Of a stretch of DNA of 64,000 bases, positions 27,134 through 35,498 are shown piece by piece. The notes under the pieces were generated by a model. It made no database searches, was not told where the DNA came from, and saw nothing but the letters and a program-made list of their open reading frames with translations. The DNA is taken from NCBI RefSeq assembly GCF_900115045.1, contig NZ_FOVC01000007.1, positions 1 to 64,000 on the forward strand, given 5' to 3'. A program made the position numbers and the translations under genes. Every line of letters begins with the position of its first letter. Position 1 is the stretch's first letter. The stretch comes from Izhakiella capsodis. GTDB lineage: Bacteria > Pseudomonadota > Gammaproteobacteria > Enterobacterales > Enterobacteriaceae.

Positions 27134-28261
27134 TTAAGGCTGCTGACGATGAAAAGGCAAGGCCTGGCGCGCTTCCAGCGCCCAGGCTGCCACCGCCAAC
27201 TTTTCCTGCTGTAAATAATCCGCTACCGCCTCATGCAGTGCGGAGTGGCGTAGCAGGTGCCATGAGCGCGTTAGCGTGGGTTCAAAGCCGCGCACCAGCT
27301 TGTGCTCCCCCTGGGCACCGGCGTCAAAACGGCTCAGCCCGTTGGCCATCACATACTCCATGCCCTGATAAAAACAGGTTTCAAAGTGCAGGTGGGCAAA
27401 CTCTGCCAGACACCCCCAGTAGCGGCCGTAGAAAGTGTGATCATCGACGAGGCTCAAGGCCATAGCAACCGGCTTTTGATCCCGCTGAGCGATTACAACC
27501 CGAATAGCCGCGGGCATTCGTTCGGCCAGCAGGCTAAAAAATAGGCGATTGAGATAGGGGCGCTGGCCACGCACCGCGTAGGTATTGGCGTAGCAAACAT
27601 AAATAAAATCCCACTGACTTTGCGTGAGTTCATCTCCCTGATACCAGCAGAAATCAAACCCCTCCTCGCGCACAGTCTGGCGTTCTTTGCGCATATTTTT
27701 GCGTTTGCGTGACATCAACGTATCAAGAAAGTCGTTGAAATCACGATACTGGCGGTTATGCCAGTGATATTGACAGCCAATGCGCGACAGCCAGTCCTGC
27801 TGCTGCTCCAGCAGCGAGTCAGCAAACGAATTGGTAAAATTAATATGGCCGCTATGCAGCCTGGCTTCTTCAAACCAGGCCGGCAGCAATTCAAGGAGCT
27901 GACGAACTGCCTGTTGCCCTCCCATGACGCGTGCGCCGCTAACCGGACTGAAAGGAACGGCGCAGAGCCATTTAGGGTAATAGGGCAACCCTGCCCGCTG
28001 GCAAGCGTCCGCCCAGGCGTGATCGAAAACATATTCGCCGTGAGAATGGTTTTTACGATAGCCAGGCATAGCGGCCAGCACCTTCCCGTGCTCCTCCCAC
28101 AGCAGATGCTGCGGATGCCAGCCGGTTTCGGGTTTGATACAGCCGCTTTCTTCAAGTGCGCTCAGGAAAGCATGGCGTATAAACGGCTGATGATCGACCA
28201 GCAGAGCATCCCAGCTGGCAGCGGCGATATCAGTGATCGTATTAAGGCAGACTAGCGACAT
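27134..28261 (-). CDS. FemAB-like / GNAT-fold protein (DUF482 family)
   Basis: A 375-residue cytoplasmic protein of the PF04339 family (described as peptidoglycan biosynthesis/recognition, related to FemAB and GNAT acyltransferases). Typical parts: an aromatic-rich N-terminal half (YVFDHAWADACQRAGLPYYP), the basic SRKRKNMRKERQTV segment, and C-terminal FYGRYWGCLAEFAHLHFETC and GAQGEHKLVRGFEP. The biochemical role of the family is not established. It is transcribed alone, convergent with the ABC exporter. Confidence 0.82.
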   Translation of the reverse strand: MSLVCLNTITDIAAASWDALLVDHQPFIRHAFLSALEESGCIKPETGWHPQHLLWEEHGKVLAAMPGYRKNHSHGEYVFDHAWADACQRAGLPYYPKWLCAVPFSPVSGARVMGGQQAVRQLLELLPAWFEEARLHSGHINFTNSFADSLLEQQQDWLSRIGCQYHWHNRQYRDFNDFLDTLMSRKRKNMRKERQTVREEGFDFCWYQGDELTQSQWDFIYVCYANTYAVRGQRPYLNRLFFSLLAERMPAAIRVVIAQRDQKPVAMALSLVDDHTFYGRYWGCLAEFAHLHFETCFYQGMEYVMANGLSRFDAGAQGEHKLVRGFEPTLTRSWHLLRHSALHEAVADYLQQEKLAVAAWALEARQALPFHRQQP

Positions 28262-28799
28262 TTTAGTCTCCGGTGAACAACGCTATGGCTACGTTGAACG
28301 TTTTTTGGGTATCGATCAATCACCTTATGTGCCAGATAACACCACCCGGAACCGGTCTACGGCCGATGCAAGTGCCGTCAGTAAAGCAAAGCTGTCGGGG
28401 GATGAGAAACATCTGACGGTCGTCTCTTTATCAAAATTTACAGAGTATTTCTGTGATTACATTGAGCAGAAGTGTGGGGAGCATGGCCGCGAGACTGGCT
28501 ATCAGAATAGTGCATCGCTAAAAAATTTTTGCCATGCTACAGAAAGCTTGTTATCGGTGGCTTGAAGATTTAACTGGTTCACTGCGCGTTAAATAGCATG
28601 TGAGATAAACGCTTCACGGTTATATTGATAATGTTGTGCGGGTGCCTGCCGACCTGTTACTTCAGCTATGGCATCAGGCGTGGCACGAGCAGATCAATAA
28701 GTAGGGCAGAGGGCCGGTTGTCTGATCGCTGTTGACTGAAGCAGACTCTTTTCAGGGGCGGAGTGCCGGTAAAAACACAGCGAAATAAAGGATGGTGTG
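28262..28799. other. Gap between DUF482 gene and SQR-like gene
   Basis: About 540 bases between divergent genes. It must hold both promoters. A 110-codon open frame (28233-28565) covers part of it, but it overlaps the start of the divergent gene, lacks a ribosome binding site and resembles nothing I know. I see nothing else to call. Confidence 0.4.
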
Positions 28800-30020
28800 A
28801 TGGTGCAACAGCGTGTGGTGGTAATCGGTGGTGGAACGGCGGGTTTGGGTGTGATTGCCAGCTTAAGGAAACGAAATAAACAGCTAGCGATTACGCTGAT
28901 TGAGCCGCAAGAGTATCACTATTATCAGCCCGGCTGGACGCTGGTCGGTGCCGGTGAATATGATCAGCGAGACACGCGCCGCCCGATGCGTAAACTCATT
29001 CCATCTGGTGTGACCTGGCACAAGGATAGCGTCAGCCGGGTCGAAGCGGAACGCCAGCAGGTGCATACTGCCGCAGGTCAGGCGCTACCCTATGATGTGC
29101 TGCTGATATGCTGCGGTCTGACGCTGCGTTGGGATAAAATCGAAGGTTTGGAGGAGACGTTGGGTAAAAATGGCGTGACCTCAAATTATCGTTACGATCT
29201 GGCGCCTTATACCTGGGAGCTGGTGCAGCAACTCAAGTGCGGTAACGCACTTTTCACCCAGCCGCCGGTACCGATTAAATGTGCCGGCGCGCCACAAAAA
29301 GCGCTCTATCTTTCCTGCGACTACTGGCATAAACAGCATCGGCTTGGGCAGATCAACACCGAGCTTTGCATCGCCGGCCAGCAGCTGTTCAGCGTAAGTG
29401 ATTTTATTCCGGAGCTGGAACGCTGGCTGCAACATTACCATGCACAGGTCAACTATGGCTGCAAACTGGTCCGGGTTGACGGTGCGAATCGCCAGGCCTG
29501 GTTTGAGCAGGCTGGCGCTGACGGTGAAACTGTCGAGGTGCAGAGATCATTTGATATGTTGCATGTTGTTCCGCCGCAGCTGCCGCCGGCATTTATTTCT
29601 GATAGCGGGTTGGGTAATGAGGCCGGCTGGTGCGACGTGGATGAAATCACGTTGCAGCATACGCGCTTTGCCTCGATATTTTCCCTGGGCGATGCGGTAT
29701 CGACATCGAACTCCAAAACCGCAGCGGCAGCGCGTAAGCAGATGGTGATTGTGGCGCGTAATGTACTGAGTTTTTTACGTCAACAGCCGCTCACGGCCCG
29801 TTATGATGGGTACAGCTCCTGCCCGCTAACGGTCAGACGCGGTAAAGTTTTGCTGGCAGAATTTGGTTATAACGGCCGTCTGTTGCCAACATTTCCTCTG
29901 AATCCGTTGAAGCCACGCTGGCTGGGATGGTTTCTCAAAGCGCGTTTTTTACCCTGGTTCTACTGGAAGGGAATTTTACAGGGCGTGGAGTGGTTCACCG
30001 CCTGTAAGCCAAAACGGTAG
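28800..30020 (+). CDS. FAD-dependent oxidoreductase, sulfide:quinone-reductase-like
   Basis: A 406-residue flavoprotein of the NAD(P)/FAD oxidoreductase superfamily, closest in layout to sulfide:quinone oxidoreductases (SQR/SQRDL type). The FAD-binding GGGTAGLGVIASL is at the N-terminus, EYHYYQPGWTLVGAG is typical of SQRs, and IFSLGDAVSTSNSKTAAAARKQ is the second FAD motif. Cysteines at CCGLTL, KCAGAP and LSCDYWHK may include the redox pair. The C-terminal WFLKARFLPWFYWKGI is an amphipathic membrane anchor as in SQRs. I chose the ATG at 28800 (AAAGGA eight bases before) over the GTG one codon earlier. True sulfide oxidation is an inference. Confidence 0.85.
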   Translation: MVQQRVVVIGGGTAGLGVIASLRKRNKQLAITLIEPQEYHYYQPGWTLVGAGEYDQRDTRRPMRKLIPSGVTWHKDSVSRVEAERQQVHTAAGQALPYDVLLICCGLTLRWDKIEGLEETLGKNGVTSNYRYDLAPYTWELVQQLKCGNALFTQPPVPIKCAGAPQKALYLSCDYWHKQHRLGQINTELCIAGQQLFSVSDFIPELERWLQHYHAQVNYGCKLVRVDGANRQAWFEQAGADGETVEVQRSFDMLHVVPPQLPPAFISDSGLGNEAGWCDVDEITLQHTRFASIFSLGDAVSTSNSKTAAAARKQMVIVARNVLSFLRQQPLTARYDGYSSCPLTVRRGKVLLAEFGYNGRLLPTFPLNPLKPRWLGWFLKARFLPWFYWKGILQGVEWFTACKPKR

Positions 30021-30292
30021 CGGTATGCGGTGCGTGCCAGCTTCAGATAACAGACTCTTAAACCTCTGGTGCCAAAAACCGCAGCTGGAACAACTCTCAC
30101 TGCAGAAACTCTGGATGCCCAGTCACCGCTGGCAGACAACATTATACTGACTAACGGCCATCCCGCTGATGATGCAGGATGCCTGCCCTAAGCAAACAGT
30201 GCCGGTGCAGTCGGGTATTTTTCATCGCCGTTGCTTTAAAGCAGCGTTGAATGGTTATGCTGACTGCTGGCACTCTACAAAGGAGGGTATCA

Positions 30293-30901
30293 ATGGATCC
30301 TATCGCATTGGCACAAAAGCTTCAGGCGCTTGCTCAGTCCGGCCTTACCTTCAGTCAGGATCAGTTTGATATTGAACGCTATGAGCAGCTGCGGGCGCTG
30401 GCGGCGCAGCTGATGGCGGAGCAGTTTTCAGCCGATCCGCTGCAGGTTCAATCGAGTTTTTCTCAGCAGCAGGGATACGCAACGCCAAAGATAGACAGCC
30501 GGGCGCTGATTGTTCGTGACGGCAAATTGCTGATGGTGCGAGAAATGGATGATGGCGGTTGGTGCTTACCCGGCGGCTGGGTTGACGTTGGCGATGCGCC
30601 AAGACAGGCCGCTGAGCGCGAGGTCCTGGAAGAGACCGGCTTACAGGTACGGGCAACTCGTCTGCTCGGCGTATGGGATCGTAATCAGCATGGTCATCCG
30701 CCCCACCCGTTTCATATCTACAAGCTCATTTTCCTCTGTGAAGAATTGGGTGGAGAGTTAGCCATCAGCCATGAGTCGCTGGATATCGGCTTTTTTGCGG
30801 CCGATGATCTGCCGCCGTTATCGCTAACGCGTATCGTGCCGTTGCAAATCGAAACCAGCCTGCGCATTGCACGTGAAGGTAGCGAGCCGTGGTGTGATTA
30901 A
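30293..30901 (+). CDS. Nudix hydrolase with N-terminal Nudix_N_2 domain
   Basis: A 202-residue hydrolase of nucleoside diphosphate derivatives. Residues 1-60 form the small helical domain found in ADP-ribose/UDP-sugar-type Nudix enzymes; the Nudix box is GGWVDVGDAPRQAAEREVLE followed by ETGL (GX5EX7REUXEEXGU), with all acidic metal ligands present. A strong AGGAGG precedes the ATG at 30293. It is a single gene following the SQR-like gene after about 270 bases. Exact substrate unknown. Confidence 0.9.
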   Translation: MDPIALAQKLQALAQSGLTFSQDQFDIERYEQLRALAAQLMAEQFSADPLQVQSSFSQQQGYATPKIDSRALIVRDGKLLMVREMDDGGWCLPGGWVDVGDAPRQAAEREVLEETGLQVRATRLLGVWDRNQHGHPPHPFHIYKLIFLCEELGGELAISHESLDIGFFAADDLPPLSLTRIVPLQIETSLRIAREGSEPWCD

Positions 30902-31206
30902 CAGGCGGCAAAATCTCTCTCAATGTCGCGGTGGCTGGCGGAAAGCAACGCTGACGCGGTAGTGATCTCTATTTTCCTGGGGAATTCCTGTCTGACGGTC
31001 TTATGTACATTGCGGATAATTGACCTACTTTGCAGCGGAGACGGGTGTTGTCAACCGCCTTCTTTTGCAAGTGCCAAAGGCTGAATAATGGAATAAAGAG
31101 TAGAGGTAAAAGTCGGTAAATCCGGCATAATCATCTTAATAGCACGGGCATAGCTGTTTATATTTTGGCTAAATTTGCCTGCAATTTGATTCATTCAGAG
31201 GTGGAC
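30902..31206. other. Gap before the carbonic anhydrase gene
   Basis: About 305 bases, AT-rich toward the carbonic anhydrase start and presumably containing its promoter. I see no ORF, RNA gene or terminator that I would call. Confidence 0.4.
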
Positions 31207-31842
31207 ATGAAAGACATCGTTAAAGGATTCCTGAGTTTTCAGGCAAACGTATTTCCTGAAAGGCGCGAGCTGTTCAGGGGACTTGCTTCCAGCCAGAGTC
31301 CTAAGGCCCTGTTTATTTCCTGCTCCGATAGCCGCCTGGTGCCGGAGTTAGTCACCCAACAGGACCCAGGGCAGCTGTTTGTTATTCGCAATGCTGGCAA
31401 CATTATTCCCCCTTTCGGCCCGGAGCCGGGCGGGGTCTCTGCCACTATCGAATATGCGGTTTTGGCGTTGGGTGTCAGTGATATCATCATCTGCGGACAC
31501 TCAAACTGCGGTGCGATGAAAGCCATTGCAACCTGCCAGTGCCTCGATAATATGCCAGCGGTCTCACACTGGCTACGCTACGCTGATGCGGCAAAGTCGG
31601 TTGTGGAAGATAAATCCCACGCGAGTGAAGAAGATAAAGTGAATGCGATGGTGCAGGAAAACGTCATTGCCCAGCTTTATAATATTCGCACTCATCCTTC
31701 AGTTGCGGTGGCGCTGCGGAATCGCACCATCCGACTGCACGGTTGGGTCTATGATATTGAAACCGGCGTTATCCACGCGCTTGAGCATATGTCTGAACGC
31801 TTTGTACTGCTGTCCGAAAATCCGGATACTTTTTTCGAATAA
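31207..31842 (+). CDS. Beta-class carbonic anhydrase (CynT-like)
   Basis: Interconverts CO2 and bicarbonate with zinc. The 211-residue protein has the ligands and dyad of the family: Cys39 and Asp41-Arg43 in ISCSDSRLVPE, and His and Cys in CGHSNCGAM. The sequence is nearer E. coli CynT than Can (FVIRNAGNIIPPFGPEPGGV, NMPAVSHWLRYAD). No cynR, cynS or cynX lies nearby, so a link to cyanate is not supported. The ATG at 31207 follows GAGGTGG; 14 upstream codons lack similarity. Confidence 0.93.
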   Translation: MKDIVKGFLSFQANVFPERRELFRGLASSQSPKALFISCSDSRLVPELVTQQDPGQLFVIRNAGNIIPPFGPEPGGVSATIEYAVLALGVSDIIICGHSNCGAMKAIATCQCLDNMPAVSHWLRYADAAKSVVEDKSHASEEDKVNAMVQENVIAQLYNIRTHPSVAVALRNRTIRLHGWVYDIETGVIHALEHMSERFVLLSENPDTFFE

Positions 31843-31904
31843 GCTGGATCTGACGGTGATGTTTTACCTCCGGGGGGAGGGTGCTGCCATCAACCCGGCG
31901 AAAG

Positions 31905-31934
31905 AAAATGGGATGCTATCAGCATCCCATTTTT
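31905..31934. terminator. Bidirectional terminator between carbonic anhydrase and gor
   Basis: AAAATGGGATGCT pairs with AGCATCCCATTTT around a three-base loop, with A and T runs on either side, so it can serve both converging genes. Confidence 0.92.
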
Positions 31935-31961
31935 CTGTTTGTCACTGTCAGAGCCTGATGA

Positions 31962-33314
31962 TTATCGCATGGTCACAAACTCTTCAGCACCGGTTGGGTG
32001 AATGGCTAGGGTATTATCGAAGTCCTGCTTAGTGGCCCCCATTTTTAATGCCACGGCGAAACCCTGCAGCATCTCATCCATACCGTAGCCAATGCCGTGA
32101 ATACCGACGATTTTTTCCTCTTTACCTACGCAAACCAGCTTCATTCGGCACGGCTGGCGATGCTGAGTAACGGCAGTGTACATGGCAGTAAAAGCGGATT
32201 TGTAGACGTTGACATTGTCATCACCAAACGCCTCGCGCGCCTGCGGCTCCGTCATGCCAACAGTACCAATCGGCGGATGGCTGAACACCACTGTCGGGAC
32301 GTTACTGTAATCCAGGTGCTCATTTGGCTTGTTATTAAACAGGCGTTCGGAAAGACGACGTCCAGCCGCCACGGCTACGGGTGTTAGCTCAATATTACCG
32401 GTGTTATCGCCGACAGCGTAGATGCCGTTGACATTCGTGTTCTGAAACTTGTCCACCAGAATATAGCCTTTTTCGTCAAGGGCCACGCCGGCTGCTTCAA
32501 TGTTGAGATTATCGGTTGACGGTTCGCGGCCAATGGCCCAGATGAGACAATCAACAGTTTGCTGCTGGCCGTTTTCCAGCGTCAGTGTCAGGCTGCCATC
32601 GGAATTTTTACTCACTGCTTTCGGCACCGCGTGGGTGTGCAGCGTTGGGCCTTCAGCGTTCATCACCTCAACCAGGGTCTCTGACAACAGCGGGTCGAAA
32701 CTACGCAGCGGAGCATGTTTACGTACAAACAGATGGGTTTCGGAACCCAGCGCACTCAGCACACCGGCGATCTCAACGGCGATATAACCTGCCCCCACCA
32801 CTGCCGAACGTTTTGGCAGCGCCTGCAGCTCGAAGAAACCGTCAGAGTCAATGCCCAGTTCCGCGCCGGGGATACTCGGATGCGTCGGTCGTCCGCCGGT
32901 AGCGATCAAAATATGATCGGCGCTGATCTTTTCGCCGTTGACCTCCACGGTGTGAGCGTCAACAAAACGTGCAAAGCCGTGAATAACATCTACGTTATTT
33001 TTGCCCAGCACGTTGTCATAAGAGGTGTGGATGCGATCGATATAGGCCGTGCGGTTTTTTACCAGGGTTGCCCAGTTGAACTGATTAAGCGTAGCGTCAA
33101 AGCCATAATCCTGGCCGTAATGATTAATGGCCTCGGCGATTTGTGCTGCATGCCACATCACTTTTTTGGGTACGCAACCTACGTTTACGCAGGTTCCGCC
33201 AAGATCCTTTGCTTCGATCAGCGCGCATTTTTGCCCGTACATGGCCGCACGGTTGATTGATGCAATTCCGCCGCTGCCGCCACCTATGGCGAGGTAATCA
33301 TAATGTCTGGTCAT
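31962..33314 (-). CDS. gor: Glutathione-disulfide reductase Gor
   Basis: An NADPH-dependent flavoenzyme that keeps glutathione reduced in the cytoplasm. Its 450 residues equal the E. coli length. The FAD motif GGGSGGIASI, the redox-active pair in GGTCVNVGCVPKK, the NADPH-binding GAGYIAVEIAG and the C-terminal catalytic His in AIHPTGAEEFVTMR are all present. In E. coli gor lies next to rlmJ and prlC; here rbn lies between them. Confidence 0.97.
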   Translation of the reverse strand: MTRHYDYLAIGGGSGGIASINRAAMYGQKCALIEAKDLGGTCVNVGCVPKKVMWHAAQIAEAINHYGQDYGFDATLNQFNWATLVKNRTAYIDRIHTSYDNVLGKNNVDVIHGFARFVDAHTVEVNGEKISADHILIATGGRPTHPSIPGAELGIDSDGFFELQALPKRSAVVGAGYIAVEIAGVLSALGSETHLFVRKHAPLRSFDPLLSETLVEVMNAEGPTLHTHAVPKAVSKNSDGSLTLTLENGQQQTVDCLIWAIGREPSTDNLNIEAAGVALDEKGYILVDKFQNTNVNGIYAVGDNTGNIELTPVAVAAGRRLSERLFNNKPNEHLDYSNVPTVVFSHPPIGTVGMTEPQAREAFGDDNVNVYKSAFTAMYTAVTQHRQPCRMKLVCVGKEEKIVGIHGIGYGMDEMLQGFAVALKMGATKQDFDNTLAIHPTGAEEFVTMR

Positions 33315-33504
33315 TAAAGCGTTCCATCCGGTGAAAGTGGTTTAGCTAATAATAGCCCTAAGTTTAACGCCTGCATTGGCGATGCCGTAAAGTTTGCACC
33401 AATGATTGTAATAGGGGAAGCGTGTCGACATGACCGATTACCTGTCGGTGGTAAAGGCCCCTAAAAAGGTTAAACTCAGCGCACTGGTCAACCTGGAGTA
33501 TTGC

Positions 33505-34416
33505 ATGGAACTTCAATTTCTTGGTACCGGCGCGGGGATGCCCAGCCGGGAGCGTAACGTCACCAGTATCGCTCTGAACCTGCCGGAACGGCCGGTTAGC
33601 TGGCTGTTTGATTGTGGTGAAGGTACTCAGCATCAGATCCTGCGTACGACGATCAAACCAGGGCGGATCGAGAAGATCTTTATTACACATTTACATGGCG
33701 ATCATATTTTTGGCCTGCCTGGTTTTCTTACCAGCCGTTCAATGAATGACAGTAAAGGTCCTTTAACCCTTTATGGGCCGCCGGGTATCCGATCATTCGT
33801 CGAAACGACGCTATCCCTCAGCGGTTCCTGGGTCTCTTTTCCAATGGAAATTGTCGAGATTAGTGCGGGAACGGTTTACGACGATGAATTTTACCGGGTT
33901 ATCGCCGGACCAATGAACCACCCTGTGGAATGCTATGGTTACCGCATTGAGCAAAAAGATAAGCCCGGTGCGCTGGATGCCGGAAGGCTTGCTGCCGACG
34001 GCGTGCCGCGCGGTCCCTGGTTTCACGATATCAAGCAGGGACGACAGGTCGTCCTGGATGACGGTCGGCTGATCAACGGCTGGGATTACGTGTTGCCGGG
34101 AACAAAAGGTAAAACGCTGACCATTTTCGGTGATACCTCACCGGGTAATGCGGCACTGACTCTGGCGAAAGGGGCGGATCTGATGGTGCATGAGGCTACG
34201 CTGGAGGCCGCGATGGAACAAAAGGCCAATAGCCGGGGTCACTCCTCTACCGTACAGGCGGCGGAGGTAGCCCGCCAGGCTGGTGCCAGACGATTGATTA
34301 TTACGCATCTCAGCTCGCGCTATCAGCGTGCAGATTGCCCACGTCTGTTGGCCGAGTGCCGGACCATCTTTCCGGCAACCGAGTTGGCGCAAGACTTTTC
34401 ACTGTTCAGCCTGTGA
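33505..34416 (+). CDS. rbn: Ribonuclease BN / ribonuclease Z (ElaC)
   Basis: A metallo-beta-lactamase-fold zinc nuclease that trims tRNA 3' ends. It has 303 residues (E. coli 305), with the zinc motif HLHGDHIFGLPG, the N-terminal FLGTGAGMPSRERNVTS, LFDCGEGTQHQ, and C-terminal ANSRGHSS and ITHLSSRY. The ATG at 33505 follows GGAG and gives MELQFLGT like E. coli MELIFLGT; the frame stays open 25 codons upstream without family similarity. In E. coli the gene lies in another part of the chromosome. Its stop is directly followed by the stop of the opposing rlmJ. Confidence 0.95.
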   Translation: MELQFLGTGAGMPSRERNVTSIALNLPERPVSWLFDCGEGTQHQILRTTIKPGRIEKIFITHLHGDHIFGLPGFLTSRSMNDSKGPLTLYGPPGIRSFVETTLSLSGSWVSFPMEIVEISAGTVYDDEFYRVIAGPMNHPVECYGYRIEQKDKPGALDAGRLAADGVPRGPWFHDIKQGRQVVLDDGRLINGWDYVLPGTKGKTLTIFGDTSPGNAALTLAKGADLMVHEATLEAAMEQKANSRGHSSTVQAAEVARQAGARRLIITHLSSRYQRADCPRLLAECRTIFPATELAQDFSLFSL

Positions 34417-35259
34417 TCACTCCGGTACCAACCAGCTGACGCGGGCATGGCCGATGCCTGTTGGTACCAGCTTTTCATGTAGCCACGGCAGCAGGGTTTT
34501 CATCTGATGTTCCAGCCTCCAGGGTGGATTAACCACCAGCATACCGGAAGCGGTCATGCCCCGCTGATCGCTGTCAGGGCGCACCGCCAGTTCGATTTGT
34601 AAAATGCGGCGAATGCCGGTGGCTTGCATCTCATTGCACATTTTCTTTATCTGCTGACGCATGACCACAGGATACCAGAGGGCGAATACCCCGGTAGCGA
34701 AACGCTTATAGCCTTCGTGGATGCTGCTGACCACTGCCTGATAGTCGCTTTTTAGCTCATAAGGTGGGTCGATAAGGATCAGCCCCCGGCGTGACGGTGG
34801 CGGCAACCTGGCTTTTAGCTGTTGATAGCCATCAGCACGCTCAACCCGGGCGCGAGGCTCTTTCTGAAACTCGTTACGCAACAAAGGAAAATCGCTGGAG
34901 TGCAGCTCGGTCAGGTGTAGCTTGTCGTCGGGGCGCAGCAAATGACGGGCTATCAGCGGCGAGCCGGGGTAGAAACGCAGCGTTTTACCCTGATTAAAGG
35001 CCCTCACTGCGCCGATATAGGGTTTAAGCAGTTCCGGTATATCATCGTGCTGCCAGATGCGGGCGATACCTTCAAGATATTCTCCGGTACGCTCGGCGTG
35101 CTCTCCGCTTAGCTGATAGCGTCCGGCTCCGGCGTGGGTATCAAGATAGAGAAACGGTTTTTCTTTCTCTTTAAGCCCTTCGATGATCAGGCTTTGCACG
35201 GTGTGCTTGAGGACATCGGCGTGGTTGCCGACGTGGAAACTGTGGCGGTAGCTGAGCAT
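34417..35259 (-). CDS. rlmJ: 23S rRNA (adenine-N6)-methyltransferase RlmJ
   Basis: Methylates A2030 of 23S rRNA with S-adenosylmethionine. The 280 residues match E. coli RlmJ in length and nearly throughout, including MLSYRHSFHVGNHADVLKH, YLDTHAGAGRYQL (SAM site) and the catalytic DPPYE motif. It is divergent from prlC, with about 240 bases between, and convergent with rbn without a gap. Confidence 0.97.
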   Translation of the reverse strand: MLSYRHSFHVGNHADVLKHTVQSLIIEGLKEKEKPFLYLDTHAGAGRYQLSGEHAERTGEYLEGIARIWQHDDIPELLKPYIGAVRAFNQGKTLRFYPGSPLIARHLLRPDDKLHLTELHSSDFPLLRNEFQKEPRARVERADGYQQLKARLPPPSRRGLILIDPPYELKSDYQAVVSSIHEGYKRFATGVFALWYPVVMRQQIKKMCNEMQATGIRRILQIELAVRPDSDQRGMTASGMLVVNPPWRLEHQMKTLLPWLHEKLVPTGIGHARVSWLVPE

Positions 35260-35498
35260 GTCTGAAGATTTATCCGATGGGAAAAAGCGTTAGTGCCGCA
35301 CTCATCAGGTTGATGATAACGTTCCTGACAGAACGTCATCGGCCTGATTCAGCGACAAGGTTGGCGCCAGTATAACCTGCTGGCAGTGGAAATGTCCTGC
35401 CGATGCTAACAGGCATTGATTTCTATTACGTCTGGCCCCATGTTACTGCTTATCGCGCGCAGCAACGCTGCCCCATACACGATAATAAGGACCGTGCT

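Noticed and set aside
28233..28565. A 110-codon plus-strand frame before the SQR-like gene
   Set aside because: It overlaps the start of the divergent DUF482 gene, has no ribosome binding site and its protein resembles nothing I know.
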